35,998 nt of DNA, from positions 1-35,998 of IMG/VR virus record IMGVR_UViG_3300008450_000174; one strand, written 5' to 3'. Position numbers and translations under genes: made by a program. The notes under the pieces are model-generated. The model ran no database searches, was not told where the DNA came from, and worked only from the letters and a program-made list of their open reading frames with translations. Source of the DNA: a virus. This document shows positions 29,928 through 35,998 of this stretch, piece after piece; within the stretch, counting starts at the first letter, position 1, and every line of letters starts with the position of its first letter.

Positions 29928-31002
29928 TGGGGTAACGAACTTCACGTTCGGGTACACGGACACGCCTGGTTTCCGTGAGTACGAGGAAGTTCCCGACTAT
30001 TCGTATCGCAAGGTTATCCACTTTGCGTCCCCGTACAAGACAACCCAGGGCTTCTATCGCGGCCTCGTCCCTGTTGAGCGTGAAGCAACCGCGTCAGGCA
30101 CAGGCACACAATCGGCGTCAGGTCTACATGTAGCGCCGCGTACGGCGTCAGCGTCAGGATCAAGTTCATCATCTACCACCACTGTGCTGGTGGCGATCCG
30201 TACGGCATCCGCCGCTGGCACCAGCAACCAGTCCGCTACTGGTGAACGCCAAGTCGAACGCACTGCCACGGCGAGTGGTCAGGGAACCACTGCGGGTGGT
30301 GCGACTGGTTTGCACATTGCGCCGCGCACCGCATCCGCGTCAGGTGTCGGCACCTCTGCAACCGTCGACCTCACCGTCCGTGCCTACACCGCATCCGCCA
30401 CAGGAACGGGAACCCAGACGGCGACGGGGCTGCGAATCGTGCCGCGCACAGCCACCGCATCAGGGACAGGTACACAGACCGCGACAGGGCAGGCGACACG
30501 GGCACGTTTCGCCACCGCCTCGGGGCTGGGGGCTGCTGCCGTCACAAGTCTGCACATCGCGCCACGCACAGCCACAGCCGCAGGCACGGGCACCCAGGTT
30601 GCCACAGGTCTGCACATCGCACCCCGTACCGCGACAGCGGCAGGGACGGGCAGCCAGGTATGTGTCGGTGCACGGATCGAACGGCGCACCGCCTCTGCCG
30701 CAGGCTCGGGAACGTCAGCCACCACAACAGTCAAACTGTTCATCTTCCGCACCCCAGCCACCACCGAAATACGACCTGCGGACCGCAACGACCTGTCAAT
30801 CTCGGGCCGCCTGTTCCGTTACGCAGAACCCACCTACTCTGGAGTCAATCTCTACAAACTCACCGATGGCACCTACACCACCGTCGAGCAACGCGAATAC
30901 GATCGCATCGTCAAGGTTTATTGGGGTGGATCGAAGAACTTTGTGAGTGCAGCAGAGAAGGCTGACCTAGTTGCAGCAGGCTATGGTGAGTACGTCACAT
31001 GA
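29920..31002 (+). CDS. Repeat-rich tail or decoration protein with C-terminal LFR(Y/H)-AAGYG domain
   Basis: The 360-residue protein has a short head (residues 1-52). About eleven repeats of 19-22 residues follow (consensus RTATASGTGTQTATGLHIAP; residues about 52-278), each beginning with RTA-x-(A/S)-(A/S)-G. The C-terminal domain (about 292-360) has LFRYAEPTYSGVNLYKLTDGTYTTVE, then VYWGG and AADLVAAGYGEYVT. The next gene encodes a second copy of this last domain. Short Thr/Ser/Gly repeats of this type build extended beta structures on virions. A role as a fibre or surface decoration is inferred. Confidence 0.75.
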   Translation: MATGVTNFTFGYTDTPGFREYEEVPDYSYRKVIHFASPYKTTQGFYRGLVPVEREATASGTGTQSASGLHVAPRTASASGSSSSSTTTVLVAIRTASAAGTSNQSATGERQVERTATASGQGTTAGGATGLHIAPRTASASGVGTSATVDLTVRAYTASATGTGTQTATGLRIVPRTATASGTGTQTATGQATRARFATASGLGAAAVTSLHIAPRTATAAGTGTQVATGLHIAPRTATAAGTGSQVCVGARIERRTASAAGSGTSATTTVKLFIFRTPATTEIRPADRNDLSISGRLFRYAEPTYSGVNLYKLTDGTYTTVEQREYDRIVKVYWGGSKNFVSAAEKADLVAAGYGEYVT

Positions 31003-31283
31003 GCATCTTTCGCCCACCTACCGACGACTTTGTTCCATTGGCGTTGCCGCCGAAACCAGACGACCCTGAAGAAGTCCGTCTCGCCTACAACCTGTTTCGC
31101 CACTATGGGAACGACCCGCGTGGACGCAACGTGTTCAAACTGACCAACGGCACGTTTACCGAGAACGAACCGAACGACAACACGACTATCGCACGCACAT
31201 ACTTCGGTGGATCAGATAACATCATCAACGACCAAGAAGCAGCCGAACTAACGGCGGCGGGGTACGGCGCATACATTTCTTAG
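30999..31283 (+). CDS. Small virion protein, paralogue of the preceding C-terminal domain
   Basis: ATG 30999 overlaps the previous stop (ATGA). The 94-residue protein has a Pro-rich head and the domain LFRHYGNDPRGRNVFKLTNGTFTENEPNDNTTIARTYFGGSDNIINDQEAAELTAAGYGAYIS. This aligns along its whole length with the C-terminal domain of the preceding protein (LFR, N-x-(Y/F)-KLT-GT-T, GG-x-x, EAAELTAAGYG). Such domains are common in actinophage structural regions. Their function is not established; binding to a virion lattice or to a glycan is possible. Confidence 0.78.
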   Translation: MSIFRPPTDDFVPLALPPKPDDPEEVRLAYNLFRHYGNDPRGRNVFKLTNGTFTENEPNDNTTIARTYFGGSDNIINDQEAAELTAAGYGAYIS

Positions 31284-31291
31284 AGGGGGCC

Positions 31292-31549
31292 ATGAAACAC
31301 CGAGAAACACATCCGAACCTGGACGTTGAAGGCTGCTTCGCGTGCCGCATTTCGCATGTGCGCATGTCTGGTGCAGCGATGCCGACACGCCACAACGTCG
31401 CAGAACTGAACGCCAAAGAGAAAGTGTTGGACAAAGACCTGGATGCGTACAAGCGCATCCGCAAGACAGGTGGGCAGCCAGATCAGATTGACGGCGCGGC
31501 ACGCTTGGAGAAGGTCGCGGATCACAAGGAACAGTTGGGCAAGGGATGA
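31292..31549 (+). CDS. Small actinophage protein with N-terminal Cys pair
   Basis: AGAGGGGGCC precedes ATG 31292. The 85-residue product has HPNLDVEGCFACRISHVRMSGAAMPTRH, a CxxC pair with nearby His, and then a helical part ending in DLDAYKRIRKTGGQPDQIDGAARLEKVADHKEQL. The phrases GCFACRI and Q-x-x-x-IDG-(A/S)-A-x-LEK are widespread in actinophage genomes, always as short proteins of unknown function. A single metal site is possible. The stop overlaps the next start (ATGA). Confidence 0.78.
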   Translation: MKHRETHPNLDVEGCFACRISHVRMSGAAMPTRHNVAELNAKEKVLDKDLDAYKRIRKTGGQPDQIDGAARLEKVADHKEQLGKG

Positions 31550-32253
31550 AACTCACTATCTACATTCCGACATACCAGCGGAACGAACTGGCAGCCTGCC
31601 TGGACTCGATCATGGGGCAGGTCACCGACCAGGTGGAGGTGTACGTTTCGGACAACGATCCGTCAGGGTTTGCCCGTGACATCGTGATGCGTTACGACAA
31701 CATCCAATACAAAGTGAACTCGCTGAACATTGGCTGCGACCCGAACGTGCTATCCGCTCTTGGCAACGGGGTGGGCGAATACTTGTGGGTGTTCGGTGAC
31801 GACGACATCATGCTTCCTGGCGCGATCGACGCGACTCTGAAAATGTGTGACGGGCTTATTGACCGAGTGATTCATTACGCTCCACGCTCAGGCGAAGTGC
31901 CGACAGGTTTCCGTGGACACATGTACGGGATGGCAAATAGGCTGACCGACAAATCTTTCCTTGTCGCATCCACCCTGTGTTCCATGAACGTGTGGCGGCG
32001 CGAACAAATGAACCCGTACTTTGGGCTGACCGCGATGGACACCCGCAACGTCATCTGCTGGGCGGGACTCGCATCCACGTTCATCTCCGTTGCCGAGGCA
32101 CCGTACGTTGAGGTGGGACGCAACAACCAGACCGCGTTCCCAGGGTTCGTGCGCACGATGACCGAATACCTTGAAGTGCTTCAAGCGGTGAACCCGACGA
32201 TGAAACGGTTCGATTTCCAGGATGCGAACCATTGGAACTACAACAACGCATGA
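31546..32253 (+). CDS. Family 2-type glycosyltransferase (GT-A fold)
   Basis: The 235-residue protein begins with the GT2 nucleotide-binding strand (MKLTIYIPTYQRNELAACLDSIM). VEVYVSDNDPSG follows, then YLWVFGDDDIMLPGAI (Asp85-Asp87), the metal-binding DxD-type motif. The C-terminal part carries the acceptor side. It should transfer a sugar from a nucleotide donor. Its place within the tail gene block, with a cytidylyltransferase and a GT4 next, suggests glycan modification of virion proteins or of the host surface. Acceptor and sugar are unknown. Confidence 0.85.
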   Translation: MKLTIYIPTYQRNELAACLDSIMGQVTDQVEVYVSDNDPSGFARDIVMRYDNIQYKVNSLNIGCDPNVLSALGNGVGEYLWVFGDDDIMLPGAIDATLKMCDGLIDRVIHYAPRSGEVPTGFRGHMYGMANRLTDKSFLVASTLCSMNVWRREQMNPYFGLTAMDTRNVICWAGLASTFISVAEAPYVEVGRNNQTAFPGFVRTMTEYLEVLQAVNPTMKRFDFQDANHWNYNNA

Positions 32254-32711
32254 GCGAGATCTTCCACTCGGGCGCTTGGACTATTCGTCCTAAGTTGAAC
32301 GTCTACACGGGTGGCACGTTCGACCTGTTCCACTACGGGCATGTCAACTTCCTACGCCAATGCTGGGAGATCGCCAACGGTGGCGCCGTCACAGTCTCGG
32401 TGAACCCTGACCAGTTCGTCGCCTCCTACAAGGAGCCAACGGTGATGACCCTGGAGGAACGGGTTGCGGTGTTGCAGGGCTGCAAGTACGTCGATGAGGT
32501 GATCGTCAACTGGGGTGGCAAGGACTCCCGCATGGCAATCCTGTCTGTCATGCCGAACGTCGTAGTGATCGGTGACGATTGGAAACAGAAGGACTACTAC
32601 GCACAGATGGGATTCAGCCAGGAATGGTTGGACAGGTACAACATCCAGATTGTGTATGTGCCGTACACGCCGACGATCTCCACCACCCAGATCAAAGCGA
32701 GACTGCGATGA
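32250..32711 (+). CDS. Cytidylyltransferase-like protein (TagD/RfaE type)
   Basis: ATG 32250 overlaps the previous stop (ATGA); the longer frame at 32232 is inside the upstream gene. The 153-residue protein has the nucleotidyltransferase signature YTGGTFDLFHYGHVNFL (the HxGH motif at His28-His31) and the end motif ISTTQIKARL (about 143-152). Family members make CDP-glycerol or CDP-/ADP-activated sugars from CTP or ATP. It would supply an activated donor for the flanking glycosyltransferases. Specificity cannot be told from sequence; glycerol-3-phosphate is one option. Confidence 0.88.
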   Translation: MSEIFHSGAWTIRPKLNVYTGGTFDLFHYGHVNFLRQCWEIANGGAVTVSVNPDQFVASYKEPTVMTLEERVAVLQGCKYVDEVIVNWGGKDSRMAILSVMPNVVVIGDDWKQKDYYAQMGFSQEWLDRYNIQIVYVPYTPTISTTQIKARLR

Positions 32712-33805
32712 ACTATCAGCACTGGTACGGGATCACCGATGGACGGTTTGGCTACGGCTCAATGGTCAACGGGTTCCTCAACAACGTGCCGCGTGGTATC
32801 AAACTGACACCAAAAGCATCGGTCGCCGTCCACATGGGTGTCCCATTCGCCGTCAAAGGATTCCTGGAGGGGCAGCACAAAGTCAACTTCACGATGTGGG
32901 AAACCGACGAGATGCACCCGCGTTTCATCCCGTGGCTAAAAGAGTACGACCAGATCCTTGTCCCCTGCCGCCACAACGTCGAACTGTTTGGTCGCTACCA
33001 CAACAACGTCGCGTTCGTGCCGCTCGGCGTAGACCCGAAAATCTGGGTGAGCCAAAAGCGTACCGCCAACCCACGGTTCCGCATCCACGCAGGCGGATCA
33101 CTGTGGAAACGCAAAGGCTTGGACCTGGTGATCGAAGCATGCAAACGGTTGAAGTTCGACCACGAGTTGCACATCAAACTGGCACCCCACGCCAAAGACC
33201 ACCCCGACTTGTTAGGCATACCTAACGTCACCTTTCACCGCAACTGGATGACACAAGACGAAACCGTTGCCTGGTATGCGCAAGCCGATTGCTGGGTCGC
33301 ACCAGCCCGAGGCGAAGGCTTCGGACTGATGCCCCTCCAAGCAATCTCAATGGGCATCCCCACCATCGCCACCGCCACCTCAGGACAGGCTGAGTGGTCG
33401 CATCTCGCCAACATTGTTGTCCCTCACCGCGCCGTCCCTTCTGGTGGTCCTGGACGTTGGGACCAGGCAGACCCAGTGGACATTGCTGAGGCGATCACCA
33501 AGATCCATGACTCCCATCAAACGGCGTTGGAGCAGGCTGCCAAGTCAGCCCAGTTGGTGCGGGAGCAGTTCACATGGAAGCAGGCTAGCGAGAAACTGGC
33601 GGCAGCGGTCCCGCAAGGGGAACTGTTGACGACCGAAAAGTTTGTGCCTATCGACGTGCAGGTGCGGATCAGGGTGAACCGTAACGTCACCTCGCAGATC
33701 AACGACAAGACGTACAGGTTTGAGAAGGGTCAGGACTACCATGTCGGGGAGGGCGTGTTTCAGGTACTCTGGGACGCAGGTTACGTCGCTAAGGAGCAAC
33801 TGTGA
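32708..33805 (+). CDS. Family 4-type glycosyltransferase (GT-B) with extra C-terminal domain
   Basis: ATG 32708 overlaps the previous stop. The 365-residue protein has a GT-B layout. The N-terminal part has FTMWETDEMHPRFIPWLKEYDQILVPCRHNVELF and VPLGVDPKIW. The C-terminal part has FRIHAGGSLWKRKGLDLVIEACKRL, VAPARGEGFGLMPLQAISMGIPTIATATSGQAEW (the E-x7-E donor-binding region of GT4). Residues about 315-365 form an extra domain (VQVRIRVNRNVTSQINDKTYRFEKGQDYHVGEGVFQVLWDAGYV) that resembles small stand-alone phage proteins. The enzyme is likely to act on the virion or host glycans. The stop overlaps the next start (GTGA). Confidence 0.86.
   Translation: MNYQHWYGITDGRFGYGSMVNGFLNNVPRGIKLTPKASVAVHMGVPFAVKGFLEGQHKVNFTMWETDEMHPRFIPWLKEYDQILVPCRHNVELFGRYHNNVAFVPLGVDPKIWVSQKRTANPRFRIHAGGSLWKRKGLDLVIEACKRLKFDHELHIKLAPHAKDHPDLLGIPNVTFHRNWMTQDETVAWYAQADCWVAPARGEGFGLMPLQAISMGIPTIATATSGQAEWSHLANIVVPHRAVPSGGPGRWDQADPVDIAEAITKIHDSHQTALEQAAKSAQLVREQFTWKQASEKLAAAVPQGELLTTEKFVPIDVQVRIRVNRNVTSQINDKTYRFEKGQDYHVGEGVFQVLWDAGYVAKEQL
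33211..33226. promoter_or_regulatory. Dyad GTTAGG-CATA-CCTAAC, putative operator copy 4
   Basis: A perfect copy lies inside the GT4 coding region (over codons for LLGIPNVT). Its presence within a coding region, away from any start, shows that the motif is not tied to one type of context; it could be a silencing or looping site, or partly chance. Confidence 0.4.
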
Positions 33806-33963
33806 AAGGTCAGAAGAAAGTGCGCAAGGTGATGCGCGAGTTCAAGGCAGGCACTCTGCATTCAGGCAAGGGCGGACCTGTCGTCAAGTCACGTAAGCAG
33901 GCTGTCGCTATTGCGCTGTCTGAGGCTGGGGTCGCCAAGAAGAAGAAGCGCCGTGGCAAGTAA
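33802..33963 (+). CDS. DUF6496-like small basic protein
   Basis: GTG 33802 overlaps the GT4 stop (GTGA), with AAGGAG upstream. The 53-residue product (KGQKKVRKVMREFKAGTLHSGKGGPVVKSRKQAVAIALSEAGVAKKKKRRGK) matches the DUF6496 pattern: KVMREFK-x-G-x-LHSG and VKSRKQAVAIALSEA. Very basic; it probably binds nucleic acid. First of five tiny Lys-rich proteins in a row. Its function is unknown. Confidence 0.75.
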   Translation: MKGQKKVRKVMREFKAGTLHSGKGGPVVKSRKQAVAIALSEAGVAKKKKRRGK

Positions 33964-34111
33964 AAAGAAAGCCTTCTGGGATAAGAAGAATCCCAACAAG
34001 AAGTCGAAGCCGCTGAGCGACCGTCAGAAGTCTGCCGCCAAGAAAAGGGCTGCTGCCGCTGGTCGCCCTTATCCGAACCTTGTCGATAACGCGTGGGCGA
34101 AACGGCAATGA
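33953..34111 (+). CDS. Small Lys-rich protein
   Basis: GTG 33953 overlaps the previous gene by 11 bases and gives 52 residues: MASKKKAFWDKKNPNKKSKPLSDRQKSAAKKRAAAAGRPYPNLVDNAWAKRQ. The AAGRPYPNLVDN end is a recurring motif in phage mini-proteins. It is strongly basic and probably binds DNA or other proteins. The start is not certain because the ribosome binding site is weak. The stop overlaps the next start (ATGA). Confidence 0.65.
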   Translation: MASKKKAFWDKKNPNKKSKPLSDRQKSAAKKRAAAAGRPYPNLVDNAWAKRQ

Positions 34112-34362
34112 CTATCAACTATCGCGGCGAGAAGTTCTCTGGCTACAACAAGCCGAAGCGCACCCCAGGCCATGCTGAGAAGTCGCACGCTGTGTTGGCG
34201 AAGTCGGGTGACCAGGTGAAGTTGATCCGTTTCGGGCAGAAGGGTGTAAAGGGTTCCCCTGAGGGCACGAAGCGGAACAAGGCTTTCAAGGCCCGTCATG
34301 CGAAGAACATCGCTAAAGGCAAGATGTCTGCCGCATACTGGGCTGACAAGGTAAAGTGGTAA
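34108..34362 (+). CDS. Small basic protein with DUF5872-like pattern
   Basis: ATG 34108 overlaps the previous stop. The 84-residue product (INYRGEKFSGYNKPKRTPGHAEKSHAVLAKSGDQVKLIRFGQKGVKGSPEGTKRNKAFKARHAKNIAKGKMSAAYWADKVKW) has the DUF5872-type pattern: K-x-H-AVLAK-x-GDQVKLIRFG, FKARH and GKMSAAYWADKVKW. Relatives occur in phages and large algal viruses. Strong positive charge suggests DNA packaging or condensation; no function is proven. Confidence 0.78.
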   Translation: MTINYRGEKFSGYNKPKRTPGHAEKSHAVLAKSGDQVKLIRFGQKGVKGSPEGTKRNKAFKARHAKNIAKGKMSAAYWADKVKW

Positions 34363-34374
34363 GGTACACCTGAC
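34359..34374. promoter_or_regulatory. Dyad GTAAGG-TACA-CCTGAC, putative operator copy 5
   Basis: The site lies in the 23-base gap between two mini-genes, just before the ribosome binding site AAGGAG (34375-34380). It has the same 6-4-6 geometry; only the third position of each arm differs (A and G). It is the least conserved of the five copies. Confidence 0.45.
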
Positions 34375-34385
34375 AAGGAGCGCTT

Positions 34386-34502
34386 ATGAGCAAGTACAAG
34401 TCGAAAGCCGCCAAGATGCGTCACGAAAAGTCTGAAGGCAAGAAGGAACGCATGATGGAGTACGGTTCCGCCAAGCGTGGCAAAAAGAAGGGAAAGAAGT
34501 AA
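34386..34502 (+). CDS. Small Lys-rich protein
   Basis: ATG 34386 follows AAGGAGCGCTT, a good ribosome binding site. The 38-residue product (MSKYKSKAAKMRHEKSEGKKERMMEYGSAKRGKKKGKK) is about half Lys/Arg. A KHEKSE-KERMMEYG core is a recurring phage mini-protein pattern. Probably nucleic-acid binding. The stop overlaps the next start (TAATG). Confidence 0.6.
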   Translation: MSKYKSKAAKMRHEKSEGKKERMMEYGSAKRGKKKGKK

Positions 34503-34654
34503 TGCCCCTCCCCAAGATGAAGGCTGGCGATCCCAATCAGCCGATGCGCGGCAAGAAGAAGGCCGCTCCGAAGTCGATGGTCGCTAAAAAGTCCAAGCCC
34601 AACAAGCGAGCGAAGAAGGCTGTCAAAGCAGCATACGGGAGTTACGCAGGCTAA
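34502..34654 (+). CDS. Small Lys-rich protein
   Basis: ATG 34502 lies in the stop of the previous gene. The 50-residue product (MPLPKMKAGDPNQPMRGKKKAAPKSMVAKKSKPNKRAKKAVKAAYGSYAG) is very basic and largely disordered. No family was recognised. Last of the mini-protein row; the next gene starts directly after its stop. Confidence 0.6.
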   Translation: MPLPKMKAGDPNQPMRGKKKAAPKSMVAKKSKPNKRAKKAVKAAYGSYAG

Positions 34655-35539
34655 ATGACCACTGTTGCGACGATCCTCAACCGAGCGTCGCGCCAAATGT
34701 TAGCGGGGACCGTTGAAGAGCGGAACAAACTGGCGACGACTATCGACTCAGACGACACGACTGTTGTCTGCAGTTACGATATTGGTGGGCTTCGCACTGG
34801 CACTGTATTTGAGATTGAGTCAGAACTCTTCTACATTTGGGACTCCAGCCCCGCAGCGAAAACGCTCACAGTAGAACGCGGCTACGCGGGCACCACTCCA
34901 GCAGCACATACCTCTGGTGCTGTCATCACTGCATCGCCACGTTTCCCGCGTGTCCAGATGCTTGACGCGGTGAACGCGGAACTGGACGACCTGTCGTCTA
35001 CCGCTAACGGTTTATTTCGTGTTGTCACCGTCGACCTGACTTACAACGGTTCGGATCGCCAGATTGACATCACTGGGTCGGGCACGATCATTGAACTGCT
35101 CGATGTCCGTTTGCGTTACTTGGCTGACGATTATCCCGTCATCCATTCGGCACGTCTCCAGACTGGTTTGCCGACCAGCGACTTTGCGTCAGGGAACACC
35201 CTGGTACTTGACGAACCTGTTATGGCTGGAACGATTCGTGTTCGCTACAAGGCCGCGTTCGCTCGCGCAACCACAGAATCCAGCGATCTCACGAGCGCGT
35301 GTTTCCTTCCTGCCACGTGCGATGACATTGTTGAGATGGGTGTCGTGCTGCGCATGATGGCTGGTCGTGAGATCAAACGGAACTTCACCGAGTCGCAGGG
35401 CGACACCCGCCGCTCAGATGAAGTCCCACCCGCAGCAGTGCTCAACTCTGTTGCCAGCATCCAGCGTCTCCGCCGCGACCGAATCATTGCCGAGGCTGGA
35501 CGTCTCAAAGCGCAGTATCCGATCAAGTTCAGGAAGTAG
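34655..35539 (+). CDS. Head-tail adaptor / tail tubular-A-like structural protein
   Basis: ATG 34655 directly follows the previous stop. The 294-residue protein has an N-terminal helix (VATILNRASRQMLAG), a beta-rich module (TTVVCSYDIGGLRTGTVFEIESELFYIWDSSPAAKTLTVERGYAGTTPAAHTSGAVI) and a helical hairpin (RFPRVQMLDAVNAELDDLSS). Another beta domain and a C-terminal helical arm follow. This layout occurs in phage adaptor or tubular-A-type proteins that join portal and tail in short-tailed phages. Position after capsid and decoration genes fits. Family is assigned with moderate confidence. Confidence 0.68.
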   Translation: MTTVATILNRASRQMLAGTVEERNKLATTIDSDDTTVVCSYDIGGLRTGTVFEIESELFYIWDSSPAAKTLTVERGYAGTTPAAHTSGAVITASPRFPRVQMLDAVNAELDDLSSTANGLFRVVTVDLTYNGSDRQIDITGSGTIIELLDVRLRYLADDYPVIHSARLQTGLPTSDFASGNTLVLDEPVMAGTIRVRYKAAFARATTESSDLTSACFLPATCDDIVEMGVVLRMMAGREIKRNFTESQGDTRRSDEVPPAAVLNSVASIQRLRRDRIIAEAGRLKAQYPIKFRK

Positions 35540-35550
35540 CCGATGGCTAC
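35536..35550 (+). promoter_or_regulatory. Hairpin around a start codon, copy 2
   Basis: GTAGCC-GAT-GGCTAC is a 6-base stem with a 3-base loop holding the first bases of ATG 35543-35545. The arms are identical to those at 29912-29927. Confidence 0.55.
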
Positions 35551-35998
35551 GCTGCTGCGTTTCACTGACGCATACAACCCCGCCACCGCGTTTTACACGG
35601 GTACGGGCGCAACCGAACTTGTTCCAGACATTTTTCCGATCGCCATCAACGGTCGCCCGTACATGCTGGACATGAAGTCGGGACAGTTCACACGCCAGTT
35701 CGATGCCCGTGTCCGTGACTCGGTTGACCAGTCAACGGAACCTGGCGAATCAGCATTGAACCCGCAGGGTCTTTGGCGCAGGTCGCAGTCCTCATGGCAT
35801 TACGGTGCAGGCCAACAGTACGCGGATACCTCGGATGCTGAGCCGTTCCGTTTCTACGGCAGCAAAGGCGTCAACGTTTGGGATAAGGGCCGCCTCACTC
35901 TGTTGAAAGACACGACGAAGGTGTACTCGTCGGCGAACAGCAACCTGTATGCGACCACCGCTGACGGTCGCCTGTACGGGTCGGACGGTCAAAACGTC
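35543..35998 (+). CDS. Tail structural protein (3' end missing)
   Basis: ATG 35543 follows AGGAAGTAGCCG. The frame is open to the window end (152 residues visible). It has MATLLRFTDAYNPATAFYTGTGATELVPDIFPIAINGRPYMLDMKSGQFTRQFDARVRDSVDQSTEPGESALNPQGLWRRSQSSWHYGAGQQYADT. Then FYGSKGVNVWDKGRLTLLKDTTKVYSSANSNLYATTADGRLYGSDG follows, a start of short strands typical of a beta-propeller. The FRSYGSKGV-type opening occurs in large tail proteins (tubular-B or stabiliser type) that follow the adaptor gene. A tail tube or nozzle role is likely. Confidence 0.65.
   Translation, partial: MATLLRFTDAYNPATAFYTGTGATELVPDIFPIAINGRPYMLDMKSGQFTRQFDARVRDSVDQSTEPGESALNPQGLWRRSQSSWHYGAGQQYADTSDAEPFRFYGSKGVNVWDKGRLTLLKDTTKVYSSANSNLYATTADGRLYGSDGQNV

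Noticed and set aside
7474-34374. The five dyads as DtxR/IdeR-type iron boxes
   Set aside because: Iron boxes have the arms TTAGG and CCTAA separated by 9 bases; here the spacer is fixed at 4, so a different regulator is needed.
1-35998. Integrase, attachment site, CRISPR array, transposon or insertion sequence
   Set aside because: No recombinase motifs, no direct-repeat/spacer pattern and no terminal inverted repeats were seen; the window is continuous phage sequence.

Overview
This window is an internal piece of a tailed double-stranded DNA phage genome; a gene runs off each end. The host is very probably an actinobacterium. The phage carries a WhiB-type Fe-S regulator (10529-10810), a protein class restricted to Actinobacteria and their phages, and many of its small orphan proteins resemble ones common in actinophages. 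Thr-rich 'PETTTT' linkers in two exported proteins recall secreted proteins of Acidimicrobiia, so an Acidimicrobiia host is an inference worth testing. No integrase, attachment site, tRNA or CRISPR array was seen, so lifestyle cannot be decided from this window.

Layout. (1) 1-2894, plus strand: end of a tail region, with two glycine-rich adhesin-like proteins and a small structural protein. (2) 2870-5635: host surface and lysis group, with a secreted PA14-domain protein, three small membrane proteins (holin candidates) and a VanY-like M15 peptidase endolysin. (3) 5598-12025: DNA metabolism and regulation, with a DUF6378 protein, calcineurin-like phosphoesterase, YqaJ-type exonuclease plus annealing protein (a recombination pair behind its own promoter), a possible PD-(D/E)XK protein, a membrane-anchored transglycosylase, WhiB and a run of small Cys-rich proteins. 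(4) 12084-14910, minus strand: eleven very small genes with two clear -35/-10 promoters and a shared leader sequence. (5) 14911-15648: a roughly 740-bp non-coding hub with dyads, direct repeats, hairpins and G-runs. (6) 15649-29443, plus strand: terminase, portal, a block of very large presumed internal or ejection proteins, then scaffold and an N4-gp56-type major capsid protein, closed by a strong terminator. (7) 29544-35998: tail and decoration genes, a three-gene glycan cassette (GT2, cytidylyltransferase, GT4), five tiny Lys-rich proteins, and two connector/tail proteins, the last cut by the window end.

Genes within each block mostly overlap by 1-4 bases (ATGA, TAATG, TGATG), which indicates translational coupling. 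The absence of tape-measure, sheath and tube genes, together with an N4-gp56 capsid protein and a 1503-residue internal protein, points to a short-tailed (podovirus-like) virion, although tail genes may lie outside the window.

The most noteworthy non-genic signals are: a 6-4-6 dyad (GTYAGG-N4-CCTRAC with one variant) at five dispersed places, three of them next to promoters or start codons; two 7-5-7 hairpins with one compensatory base-pair change that flank the scaffold-capsid unit; and hairpins wrapped round start codons (GTAGCC-GA(A)T-GGCTAC).
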